Assembly (NCBI GenBank): GCA_946406115.1
Contig: OX291552.1
Coordinates: 8,752,836 to 8,816,835 of the forward strand
From: Apoda limacodes
Lineage: Eukaryota; Arthropoda; Insecta; Lepidoptera; Limacodidae
Direction of reading: 5' to 3'
Length of the DNA stretch: 64,000 bases
The notes under the pieces were generated by a model. That model was not told the DNA's origin, did no database searches, and saw only the letters and a program-made list of their open reading frames with translations. This document shows, one piece after another, positions 44,461-54,237 of this stretch. Made by a program: the position numbers and the translations under genes. How positions within the stretch are numbered: the stretch's first letter is position 1; every line of letters begins with the position of its first letter.

Positions 44461-45970
44461 CCCTGCTGAACCCTGCGCGAACGACCTCCAGGTCGACAGG
44501 CAGTACTCCCGCTAGCACAGGCAGCGCGGCTGTGCTTACCGACCCGTATGCCTTCGTCAGCAAAATTAAAGTTGGCCGCTGAGTCCGCAGTAGCGCCCTC
44601 TTGACGTAGAAGGACGAACGGTGGTACCAGACGGCGGCAGCGTAGGTGACAATTGGCACATAAGTGCCTGCGTATAAAATTTTGAGGGCGCGATGTCTCA
44701 TCCCCCAGGTCGAGGTGGATAACCTGGACACCTTGCCAAAGCAATTGGCGGCTTTTTCGCCAATGTAATTTGCATGCCGACCGAAAGACCCCGCCTCGTC
44801 CACTACCACTCCCAGGACCTTGCAGTGATCGACGGCCGCAATCGAGCCGTCGTTCGTTTTTATACAAGGCGGGCGCTTTAACCTACCCTTGACTGACATG
44901 GTATGAGACTTATTGGCGGCGAATTGGAGCCGGTTTTTGCTACCCCAATCAGATAGCTCGGTCATGACAGCCAAGGCTTTCCTTTCGATGTCCGTGCGTG
45001 AGGATGCTTCGATTGCAACCGTCAGATCGTCTGAGCCGCCCGAGAGCATCGGCAGCTTCAGGGCGTCGTCCAGCAAGAGGTTCCAAAGGGTCGGCCCCAG
45101 CACTGAGCCTTGCGGGCATCCCATCGTCAGGGTCTTCCACTCCGCGTGCCGACCAACAATCGGGCCAGTGCGCCGCTGTAAGAAGTAACCCACCAAAATC
45201 CGGTAGATATTTGGTGGGCAACCGCACTGCTTTGCCTTGATCAGGATCATCGGCCACCAAGCGTTGTCGAAGGCCCCCGCTATGACCAGGAAGATCAGCT
45301 GCACATACTTCTCCCGGGAGTCTTTACTAATGGAGTTGATTGCCGTAACTGTGGACCTGCCCCGGGTGAAGCCGTGCTGTTGGACCGAAATATTTCTCTT
45401 TAAACAAGGAGCGCAGAAGATAATGAGCCTTTCCAGGATCTTGCCCAGAATGGACAGAAGCGTAATAGGGCGGTACGCCTTCAGGTCTGTAAGCGGCTTA
45501 CCATTTCCCTTTGGCAGGACAGATAGTTTACCAACTTTCCAGATGTCCATCCCGGGAGCGGTATTGGGCATTGAACCAATGATCCTGCCGACATCCTCAA
45601 TGCTGGGTAGAGCTGCATCCCTGCCATTCGGAGCGCAGGCGGCCGCAAAGCGAATTCGTTTGTGGAACGGCGTGTCGGTGTTGTCATCCGGGCACAGAGC
45701 TTGCAGGAGACCAGTCATGGTTTCGCCTGCTTCATTTGTATAACCTTCGGCTAATTTGACTCCGTTGACGATATTACGTGGAGGGTGTAAGCGGCCGCTA
45801 GCTGTCTGGTATGCTTGGCCCCAGGGGTCGTCGTTGCCTGAGTCGGCCACTTTGCGGTAATATGCGAGCTCTGTGTCCTTCATTGCGTGCTTGTATGTTT
45901 GGCGCTTCGCTCGGAGTGACTGCAGGAGAAAGTCAGGATGATTTCCACAGTTTCTACGGGCTTTCTGCAA
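44447..45970 (-). pseudogene. D1 ORF2: linker and reverse transcriptase
   Basis: A 507-codon frame, the longest in the window: DPWGQAYQTASGRLHPPRNI, GRIIGSMPNTAPGMD, KAYRPITLLSILGKILERL, VIAGAFDNAWWPMILIKAKQ, GCPQGSVLGPTLWNLLLDDA, and then SGGSDDLTVAIEASS where VAYADDLTVAIEASS is found in D0. The Ala-Tyr of the catalytic box has been removed by an in-frame deletion, so the frame survives but the enzyme should be dead. A second in-frame loss removes about 35 residues after NTAPGMD. A frameshift at about 44,455 precedes ERRKLKRD. Confidence 0.85.
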
Positions 45971-46014
45971 CGACCGTCGTGCACTGTTGACCTCTTTGCA
46001 GAGTTTGTCCAGGT

Positions 46015-47007
46015 GTGGCGTCCACCATTCGTAACCCGCGAACTCCTTCCTTAAACCTAAGCATTCATACGCTGTTTGGGATAAAATGTTTGAGAACTGG
46101 TGGCATATGTCGTTGGCAGAACGGAGCAGAAACGTGTCCAGTCAGCTCCATGCTCGCGGTAAATGTACTGTTCGTCCTGGAGCGCTGGATTCGTTGCTGC
46201 GGTGCTTCTACCTGGTGTGAGGCTGAATGTTATTAATTGGTGGTCACTAATGCTGGCACCAACGTGTACCCTCCACTGTGAGACTGCGACACCGCGCGTT
46301 GTGAGAGTTAGATCGATGTTTGAGGAGCCATTTGGGCCGCAAAAAGTGGGTGGTTGGCCCTCCACGTTATGGAGGGTCATGTCGCGGTTTAGAATAAAGT
46401 GTTCCATTTGGCTCCTTCGGTAGTCTGTGTCAGCGTCTCTGCCAAGGTACTGACGTTCTTCGCAGAACCACCGCGGCGAGTGAGCGTTATACCACTAAGG
46501 TGGCAAACAAGCTTACGGCCCGCCTGATGGTAAGCGGTCACCGTAGCCTATGGACGCTTGCAACACCAAGCACTTGCGCGTTGCCGACCCTTCAGAAATC
46601 TAATAACTTCTGTCTACGCACAAAATGCATGGTTTCCCTGCAAGGGAGTCTAGGGTATGTTGAAGAGATACAAGGTGGTTGGCGATATCGTGGCTGTACT
46701 GGAAGTAGGCTGTGATGGCAAAGAAGTCATGCCCTTCACCCATGATATGTGCTACCATTAAATGTTCTGTGCTAAGGTGGTGCACAGCAGTGACAGTTAT
46801 GTATCTGTTTACTACTAGTATACCGGCTTTAGACGAGAGGTCGCGCTGAACTATGTGGTGGTTCCCGTGATTGCTGTGCTGTTCCTGGACAAGGACGAGG
46901 TCCAGACCAAGGTCTTTTGCAATCGCGGGAAGCTCCTGCGTGGCCGCTATTGAGTTTTGGAGATTAAGCTGACCAAGAAATAGAGTGCTCCTTCGTGACT
47001 TAGCCAT
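46015..47007 (-). pseudogene. D1 ORF2: endonuclease, split by a jockey insertion
   Basis: MAKSRRSTLFLGQLNLQNSI to GKPCILCVD (46,615-47,007); then, after the insertion, NAHSPRWFCEERQYLGR, MEHFILNRDMTLHNVEGQPP, FCGPNGSSNIDLTLTTRG and SISDHQLITFS. The insertion falls within the Asp-Ser-Asn block of the active site. A further frame break follows TRFCSVLP at about 46,130. Confidence 0.85.
46491..46614 (-). mobile_element. 124-bp jockey-type 3' end inserted in D1
   Basis: The reverse complement matches 2,772-2,893 nearly base for base (GGTGACCGCTTACCATCAGG; GAAGTTATTAGATTTCTGAA). Flanking codons show that GTAGACAG and AACGCTCAC were contiguous in the host element. A very short 5'-truncated insertion without a visible A-tail. 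It shares the minus orientation of everything around it. Confidence 0.85.
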
Positions 47008-48332
47008 ATTGGATCATTGAGACGGCCTGCTGCTGTGCATGCAGGCGCGCTGGGCAGTCCGCCGCTCCAGTAAAGTGCTCCGTGGCGTCTTTGCGCTTGA
47101 AGCGCTTACATGTAGCGCAGCATGCGGGCTCCTCCGACGCACAATCCTGGCCGCGGTGGCCTGTGTTGCCGCATCTTGCACAGGTAATTTCCGCTGCCTG
47201 GCAGTACTTTTCGGGGTGGCCGTATTGGTGACACTTATTACAGCAGGTTACGCGCAAGTAATCGCCCACCTCTGCCTCATCCCAATCTATGTAGACAAGC
47301 TCAAGGGACAACAGCTTGTCTCTCAGGGCAGCTGAGCATTCCAGCACGATGGTAGTCCGGCGGCCGTTGTTGCCACCACGCCTAAAAGCTATCTTACATT
47401 GCTTATGGAGCCTGTCCACAGGCCACTCCGGGTCGTCACTCAGGTTAATGCTGTGCAGGTCCTCCATAACTTTGTCGTCTGTGGGGTTATTTCTAAATCC
47501 TCTGAGTGCCACCAGGGGTTGCCTCTGTTTAGGCTCTACAACTTTCAGCGTCTTTGGGGCCGCGTCTCTCAGTTTTTGGGCTGCCAAGGCAGTGGCGGTG
47601 CGCACTACGACACCTGAATTTCCGACCTTATGCACGCTCTGTATCGCGATACCCTGTGCTCCCGGATTTATCGTTTTTCGGAGCTCCTCGTTAGTGGCAC
47701 CCGAGGTTTTGATGTCGTCGGAATTCGGGTAGAACACTACCGCCGTGCCTTGGCGCGATGGTAGAGTGACCGCGGCGATACCCTTTGGCAGTATTAGTCG
47801 GTCAGCATAAGTCAGCGCTACATGGGCAGCTTGTTGCGGAGGGGGGCCAGGCTTGGCTGACACAGACGCAGTTGAAGCAAGGCCGGTAACCAGTTGCAAC
47901 TCAACGAAGCTTAGTGGCCATGAGCTGGTGCTCGTGTCTGCCAGGCGCAGCTCCAAGGCTGCAACGATGGCTATGAGGTCCGTGGCCACCTATTGCAGTC
48001 TTGTCCGCAATGTTCAGCTTACTAGCGACGTTGGATACGCTGCAAATGCCCTTTACTGCCTGATGTACCCGATCGATGAGCTCTATTTTACTAAGGCTAG
48101 CAAGTCCAGTATTTGGTTGGGCTTCAGTTGGCGCTGTCTCTGGCTCTGCAAGAGGCTTTGGTTGCGTCAATTCGGCTGTGGGGTCTGAGGTGAGGATGCC
48201 ACCTATGGGAGGGGCTACTCTTTGTTTTCTCTGGACCCGCCTGCGTACTGCATCCTGGACCTCCTCTGGTGACGTTAGCGGCCTTTTAGCCGCCGCGAAG
48301 TCACCTTCTGGCTGGGCTGCAAATGCTGGCAT
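47000..48332 (-). pseudogene. D1 ORF1
   Basis: N-terminus MPAFAAQPEGDFAAAKRPLT at 48,332 in one frame (to 47,901), then the main frame 47,000-47,989: LRLADTSTSSW, VHKVGNSGVVVRTATALAAQ, VVEPKQRQPLVALRGFRNNP and the knuckles CCNKCHQYGHPEKYCQAA, CARCGNTGHRGQDCASE, CCATCKRFKRKDATEHF. It ends MIQYG, with TAA overlapping the ORF2 ATG. One frame break around 47,950-48,000. Confidence 0.85.
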
Positions 48333-48621
48333 CAGGCTAAAGCTTTTAGGCGGGGTCCGTGCCTGCTTTCATCGTAATAAAAGTAAGAGCCTCTTACCAA
48401 GTTCTGTCTCGCTCGCTCCAATGCACACCAGCGGTGACGACCTCCGTCGCACTGATATGACCGCTGCCGCTTACCAAGGCTTCCCCAAGGGGAAGCGAGA
48501 TTTGATTTCGCGCAGAGCTCGCACTACACTGGTCACTTAGAACAAATTTGAAGAGGTAATTAGCTAATGAGGTGCTGCGCACGTCCGTCCGGCTTCACGA
48601 TCGAAGCCGAAGTCCAGGTTA
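48333..48621 (-). other. D1 5'UTR
   Basis: About 290 bp between the ORF1 start and the 3' end of F2. The first bases on the element strand (GACTTCGGCTTCGATCGTGA) match the D2 5' terminus (GACTGCGGCTTCGATCGTGA), so this is the true 5' end of the family. Confidence 0.6.
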
Positions 48622-48652
48622 GGGACAAATCGGCCCGCCACCAACCCATAGC

Positions 48653-48668
48653 CACCCACGTATGGGTG
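48653..48668. promoter_or_regulatory. F2 3'UTR hairpin
   Basis: CACCCA-CGTA-TGGGTG as in B at 33,353-33,368, at the same distance from the element 3' end. Confidence 0.5.
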
Positions 48669-48800
48669 ATAAAGACTTAGAAACATTCTCATGTGATAAT
48701 GAAACGCTCCCTACCTACTATCTAGCGGTCCTGCCCTTGTTGGCGAAGACATCGCATGACGACCCCTTGTTCGCTAGTCCCGACCCTAGTTCTCCTTTCT

Positions 48801-49938
48801 TCATCGTTGTTCCTCACTTTCTTGTGCTCTCTTTGCGTGACACGACGCAGCGTAGCGTTTGAGTGCTTCGTAGTTTTTGGCGATTCGCACCAAGTCCGCG
48901 TGTCCAACCGGTCGGATCACACCTTCCCGCACCTTAGTGATCATACTATCTCTTTCATTCTCGTACAATAGGCAGTTCCACAAAACATGCACATTCTGTC
49001 CTAGTATTCAGTTTCAGTTCATACAATCTCTTTCTGAAGCAGCCGTGTCCGGTCAGCATCTGTGATGTCACGTAGTCCGGCTCCACTTGTCGCTGTCTTA
49101 TTCGATGGCCGACGTCCGGGAAGAAAGCATATAGCTCTCTTCCTTTGGTTGAAGTTTGCCACCGCTCCTGCCATTCCGCTAATACTTCCTTCCTTACTCT
49201 CCTCTTTAACACTCCTTTTTCGCGTCCAGTCATTCCTTGGCATTCCTCAGCCACGCTCCCGGCGCCGATCACCTCGAGGTCAGCTGGAAGGACCCCCGCC
49301 AACACCGGCAGCGCATCCGAGCTAACAGTCCTGTAGGCCTATGTCAGAAGGACCAAGGCCGGCCTCTGTGCTCTTAGCAGCACGCTACGGACCACGTACA
49401 TTTTGGCCCTATGGAACCAGACTGCAGCGGCGTACGTTACTGTCGGAATGAAAGTGCCCTTGTAAATTATTTTGAGTGCCCTGTACTTCACATCCCAAGA
49501 TGTCGTCGACACCCTGGAGACCTTTCCAAAGCACTTGGACGCTTTTTCCCCCGCCAGCTGCGCGTGCCGCCCGAATGACATGGTCGCATCCAGTGTGACT
49601 CCAAGCAGCACAATAGTTGCCGCACTGGTGACAAATATTCCACCCATTCTGATGATTGGCGGTCTTTTGAAGGCGCATTTCATTGTGATGGTGCTCGTCT
49701 TGCTGGGAGAGAAACTTAGTTTGTTCCTCTCCCCCCAAGAGGCTGCCATCTCCAATACTTTGGCTGCCTTCGCCTCAATCTTAGACCTGGAATTCGCCTC
49801 TATGACCAGTGCGACGTCATCTGCATATGCAACCAGTCTACAGCCTCCTGGTAGCGGAATCCTGAGTAGGTCGTCCAGCAGAATGTTCCATAGTGTCGGT
49901 CCTAATACTGATCCCTGTGGACATCCCATTGTGGACAC
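48801..49938 (-). pseudogene. F2 ORF2: second half of RT and C-terminal region
   Basis: GCPQGSVLGPTLWNILLDDL, VAYADDVALVIEANSRS (intact YADD), ERNKLSFSPSKTSTITMK and KASKCFGKVSRVSTTSW in frame 49,339-49,938. After a break at 49,335 come VLPADLEVIGAGS and EPDYVTSQMLTGHGCFRKRL; after another at about 48,990, the end of the finger (HVLWNCLLYENERDSM). Confidence 0.8.
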
Positions 49939-50908
49939 CTTCCACCCCGCCCGGCCCCCTGCGCGGGCAGCCTGCCTGCTTGGCCTTCACTAGTATCATG
50001 GGCCACCAGGCGTTGTCGAAGGCCCCCGAGATGTCCAAGAGTACCAGCTGCACATACTTGTTGGCGGTGGTCCTCGCAATTTCCATAATTTCCCTAAGGG
50101 CAGTGTCGGTTGACCTGTCTTTGGTAAACCCGTGCTGGGATTGCGACTGATTCATGACGTTTCCATCCATCTTATCTTTCATCAGTCTTTCCAGTACCTT
50201 CCCTAGTACGGAGAGAAGCGTCAGTGGGCGGTACGCCTTTGCGTCCCATAATGGACGGTCTTTACCTTTGGGAAGGACGACCAATCTTCCCACTTTCCAC
50301 ACATCCGGAAATACTCCTTCAGACATACATTTCTCATACATTGTTAAGAACTCTGCTTTTGCTACCTTATATGCTTCCCTTATAATTTTTGCAGTCAATC
50401 CATCTATTCCAGGGCTGTTATTATGGGGAGAGCCAATGATTCTATCGAGGGTTCCTACGTCCACTGCTGTTGTTGGCAAGCCGGATGGGAGCAGGCATGC
50501 CGCTGTCCTCACTTGTGTGTGGTAATCAGGTTTCCTCTCTCTGCTGTCATCCGGTAGTAGGGCACTGAGCATTTTGTCTATGGCCTCCTGGGTGGTGGTC
50601 GCGGTTTCGCCGTTGAATTTGATGGCGCAGATAACGTTTGGCGGTAGTCTCGTGCGCGTCGTGGTTTCTTTATATTCCAGTCCCCAGGGGACGTGATTAC
50701 CGCCTTGGTTTCCTCTGCGCTCTTTAATTTGCAGTATGTGTCTGGATATATTGTAAGAATGGGCTCTACGGGCGTTTGGGAGAGGTGTTGGAGGCTTACC
50801 TTTTCCGGTTTTGAGCGCCGTGGCATAATTTTTTACTGGTTGCGTTCCGACTGTGCCTTCGATTGCAGGAGTTTGCGTCGATGGTACCAGTGATTTGGAC
50901 TCTTCCAA
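49838..50908 (-). pseudogene. F2 ORF1-RT fusion frame, 356 codons
   Basis: The frame begins in ORF1 (ESKSLVPSTQTPAIEGTVGT; NYATALKTGKGKPPTPL) and at about 50,700 switches in frame to the ORF2 linker (HVPWGLEYKETTTRTRLPPN), then the first RT blocks (NNSPGIDGLTAKIIREAYK, LLDISGAFDNAWWPMILVKA) up to QAGCPRRGPGG, where about 65 bp are missing and the frame shifts. The deletion removed roughly 1.5 kb yet kept the reading frame. Confidence 0.75.
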
Positions 50909-51445
50909 TTGCCTTTGCAGGGCTGCGTTCTGACTTACCAGTTCGATTATTTTCGTCTCGCATTCAGCTAGGCAAATGCTTAGCTGTCCGACGGTAGCTA
51001 TGATGTCCTGGCTACTTTTGTGGACGGCTCGACAGTCCGATTTGTTTAGCCGTGAGTTGTCCCCTGTGGCTATGTTGGCGATGTGCTGTAATGCGTTATG
51101 TACATGGTTCAGAAGTTTTGTCGTTTGGTCATTTTGGATAGGTCGCTCGGTTCCTCCATTTCGCGTGCTGTGGCCGGAGGGATATCGGTGGCGGTGCTGG
51201 CCCTTCCTGATGTGGTTGTAGTTCCAATAAGAATTCCTCCTATTGGTGGTGCCGGTTTGCGTATGTCCGCAGGTGCCTGTTTTTTTTTGTTGCCGGCTAC
51301 TCCGGGGGACTCCCTGGTTCGTTTGGTGGACTGAGATGGGTTGTCCTTAGCATCGCTGTGAGCGTGTGTCGCTGCTGGGTGGTGTGCGACATATTGACTT
51401 CCTTGCCTGGATAGGGTCGGAGTCCAGATACTCGGTGTCACTCAT
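50909..51445 (-). pseudogene. F2 ORF1 N-terminal part
   Basis: Start at 51,445: MSDTEYLDSDPIQARKSICR and TPPSSDTRSQRC, then a frame break; the other frame (51,109-51,441) continues STKRTRESPGVAGNKKKQAP, KPAPPIGGILIGT, and KMTKRQNF. The TKRTRESPG(V/T)AGN block is shared with B ORF1 (PKRTRESPGTAGN). Confidence 0.7.
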
Positions 51446-52449
51446 TTTGGTCAGTGGTAAAAGACGGTGTGGCTATGCTAACTAATTATAGTTATCTTAC
51501 TACTTACTATATATAATACCGAAAAAATTACATACAATTTACGATTCAGTGATAAACAAATAATGATATACAATAAAATTCAATATTATTACTACAAGAG
51601 AAAAAAAAAGAACTGAAAATAAAATGACATACAATTTACAATTAATGATAAACAAATTACAATTAACAATCTATCTGTGTCAGTGGTTTAACCTAAGCAC
51701 ATACACGACGAAGTAATTTAAGGCCTAAAAAATATTGTTTTTTTTTTTTTTAAAGTCTAAAGTCTCATATCATTACTAGAACACTCAGTGGGGAATAAGT
51801 GCGCGCTCACAGATATAGGACTAGTCGACTCGCGCTCCGATGTCGAAAATTTTCTAAGTCCCAAATGACGAAAATTTTCTAAGTCGAAAGTCGATCCGCA
51901 AACTCACTAAGTCGCACCGTGGGCTCTAAGGCGCCCTCGGTGGCGCGTCGGCGACTCGCTACGAGCTCGGTGGCGCCCCCATGTGGGTGTCACAGGAACT
52001 ATGGAAATTGAATGTTGCTAGTATAAAAATTACGGTATCGTTGCTCGGGTATGCCGGTAGAGGGCTGCGTGCTCGCGGACGGTTTCGATGACAGCGACAC
52101 CTTGTGGAGTCGCCGGAAACTTCTATGCTCACTTGACACAACGAAAGTGTCACAAGAAAACTAAGTGCAAATTCATAACAGATTTTAAAATCAATTAATT
52201 AGAGTCTATTTCTCACAGTTGCTGGGCGTTGGAATCTTGCATCTCGTACTGGTGGCCGGTGGAAGGAGTCACGTAAAGCGGACCGCTCTCAAGAAGAAAC
52301 GAGAGCGGTCGATATGCGATGATTTGCAGCGTTTGTTCTAGTCACCATTCACTGTATTTAAAAATAATAAATAAATAAATGAATAATACTGCGAGCACGG
52401 GCGGCTCGATACGTGCGCTCGCCGCGGGGGACGGCGAACAAGTTACAAG
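51446..52449 (-). other. F2 5'UTR, about 1 kb
   Basis: Long AT-rich leader with a T-run at 51,738-51,750 and two copies of CGAAAATTTTCTAAGTC (about 51,842 and 51,869). Near the 5' terminus it has the hairpin at 52,281-52,310 and a GC-rich start. Segments near 52,235-52,310 align with the A2 leader (TGGCCGGTGG; AAGAAGAAAC), so the leaders of families A and F are homologous. Confidence 0.6.
52281..52310. promoter_or_regulatory. Perfect 10-bp 5'UTR hairpin (family F)
   Basis: GACCGCTCTC (52,281-52,290) pairs fully with GAGAGCGGTC (52,301-52,310) around the loop AAGAAGAAAC. The A2 leader has CCCTC (62,302-62,306) and GAGGG (62,321-62,325) around the same loop bases. Stem changed, loop kept: a candidate functional RNA structure. 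Confidence 0.65.
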
Positions 52450-52556
52450 GGGGACAATCCCTCCACCTCCCATGGTCCTTCTCGCCTTTTGTCATAACGG
52501 ACCGAATCTCGGGAGATGCACGTGTACTTGCTCAGGGCTCTTTCCCACATGCACTA
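52450..52556 (-). mobile_element. L: 107-bp 5'-truncated family E/C 3' end with target duplication
   Basis: Matches 62,451-62,560 of E1 (GGACCGAATCTCGGGAGATG; CTTTCCCACATGCACTAT). It is bounded by TTACAAG on both sides (52,443-52,449 and 52,557-52,563), a 7-bp direct repeat that looks like a target-site duplication of a single short insertion. Confidence 0.75.
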
Positions 52557-53211
52557 TTACAAGGGGGACATTCCCTCCACCACCCATGGTCCCTCCGACA
52601 TCCTGTCATACGGACCGAAATCTTGGGAGTTACACCGGGTACTTGCGTATGCTCTTTCCCGCGGTGTAAGATCCTTCGCTCCCTACAAATTTTCATGTTT
52701 TATTTTTTTTGTCCACTATCTTTTTGTTTCACTCTCCCCATTCCGGGGCCTGACAAACATTACGGCTTCGTCACCGGGCTGCACTGCTTCAATTTTCTCT
52801 GCATCTCTTTTTGTGCCACTAGTGCGCGAAATCCCGCAGCCTTGCGAAGTTCTCCGGTGTACTAACGAGATCCGCGTAGTACACTGGTCCCGCCTCTTTC
52901 CGCGCTATACTTTCTAGCATCCTCTCTCGCTCTGTGGCATACCGAGGGCAGACCCACAACACGTGGTGCAGGTCTTCATCCTCCATGCCGCATTCACATA
53001 TACTATTCTCGCACAACTTCATATCTGTCAGCCTTCGTCTAAAACATCCATGACCTGAGGATCTGGAACTTCTCGTAATCGGGTTGAACCCAGTCCGCTT
53101 TTAGGCGCATCCGTACGTCCGGGAAGAAACGGAACAGCTCTCTCCCGTTGTTCGACCGCGACCATCTCTCCTGCCATTCTGCCATGGTGTCTGCCCATAT
53201 GCCCCGCCGTC

Positions 53212-53619
53212 TCACGCCCATCTCCGCCTTAGTAGCGCATTTTTTGTGGCTATTGTACTGCTTGCCTTCTTCACTTCGAGATCTGCCGGAAGCACTCCTG
53301 CCAGAACGGGGAGGTCTGCCACGTTTTGGAAAAATTCCAGTTCCGCCCCCTCTAACATCCTTCTATACTTTGCTCTGATTTCATGAAACTCCTTCCTTGC
53401 TTCCACTTCTGCACTTCCTCCCGATTTTCGGGTTCTCTGCCATATTCTTCTCTTCTTACACTGTTCTTTTCGCATTGCATCTAGTGCCGGCGTCCACCAT
53501 TCATAACCTTCATTTCTCGCTTCCCTTTTCATACCAATCGTCTCTTGCGCTGTTCGTATAATAACGTCCGTAAACTTTTTGCTCAGGCGCGGGAAGCTCT
53601 TTGGTGGCTTGTGCTGCAC
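53212..53619 (-). pseudogene. C2 ORF2 remnant with in-frame removal of RT
   Basis: From KKFTDVIIRTAQETIGMKRE and YEWWTPALDAMRKEQCKKRR through EVEARKEFHEIRAKYRRML and LEFFQNVAD, directly into LPVLAGVLPADLEVKKAS. In intact relatives about 500 residues including all RT blocks separate these two parts. The C-terminal region continues in other frames at 53,039-53,221 (ADTMAEWQERWSRSNNGREL) and 52,819-53,022 (finger CECGMEDEDLHHVLWVCPRY). Confidence 0.8.
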
Positions 53620-53649
53620 TGGCGAGGCTTATTTGACCAATTATGGCTT

Positions 53650-54237
53650 TTAGCCATAATTGGTCATATAAACGCAGCGTTGTTCCGCGTAGATATGCGC
53701 CGGACATGACTTGTCCATAGTTTTGTGCGTGTGGGCGTCCTTTTTCCCAAATCTTTTGCACGTCGCGCAGCAAGTAGTGTCGGATTTGCAGGCATCTCTG
53801 CGGTGACCCTTTTCGCCGCATCTGCTGCAGGTTGCTTCCACTGCCCGACAGAACTTCTCAGGGTAGCCGTAAAGTTGGCACTTCCTGCAGCAGGTAGCTC
53901 TGATGTAGTCCGTGACTTCGATGGGGCTCCTTTCGATTAAGATTTCGCTCTTTTGCAAGAGCGCGTCCCGCAGCTGATGTGAGCTCTCCACAATGTAGAT
54001 GGTGGCTGTTTTGTTTCGGTGCCATTTTTTTAAGGCTAATTTACACTGCGCTCTAATTTTTTCTAGTGGCCAGTCTGCGTTGCCGTCAAAGTTCTGCTCT
54101 TGTAAGCTTTAGGTGACTTCTTCGAATGGTGGGTCGCCATACACGCTCGAGAGAGCTATGGTGGGGTTTTTTTGCTTTGGCTCCGTGTTCTTGATAGTCG
54201 TTGGGGTTGCTTTTTTCAGTTTTTCTGCATCTGCTGC
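53650..54237 (-). pseudogene. C2 ORF1 C-terminal part
   Basis: Frame 53,650-53,991: SSHQLRDALLQKSEILIERS and knuckles CCRKCQLYGYPEKFCRAV (His replaced by Tyr in the first), CSRCGEKGHRRDACKSD and CCATCKRFGKKDAHTHK, ending YMTNYG with TAA overlapping the ORF2 ATG. Upstream to 54,237 it is frame-broken. Confidence 0.75.

Larger units (their letters stand above)
44249..48621 (-). mobile_element. R1-clade element D1 (family D, 3'-truncated)
   Basis: 5'UTR 48,333-48,621, ORF1 47,000-48,332, ORF2 44,249-47,007, cut at the 3' side inside the C-terminal finger region by the K fusion. A 124-bp jockey 3' end interrupts the endonuclease at 46,491-46,614. The 5' terminus (TTCGATCGTGAAGCCGGACG on the element strand) is shared with D2 and touches the 3' end of F2. 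Confidence 0.85.
48622..52449 (-). mobile_element. R1-clade element F2 (family F, internally deleted)
   Basis: 3'UTR 48,622-48,800, RT 48,801-50,700, ORF1 N-terminus 50,700-51,445, 5'UTR 51,446-52,449 (about 1 kb). Both termini appear complete. The ORF1 knuckles, the ORF1/ORF2 border and the whole endonuclease are missing through one deletion at about 50,700. The 3' terminus reads TTTGTCCCTAACC on the element strand. Confidence 0.85.
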
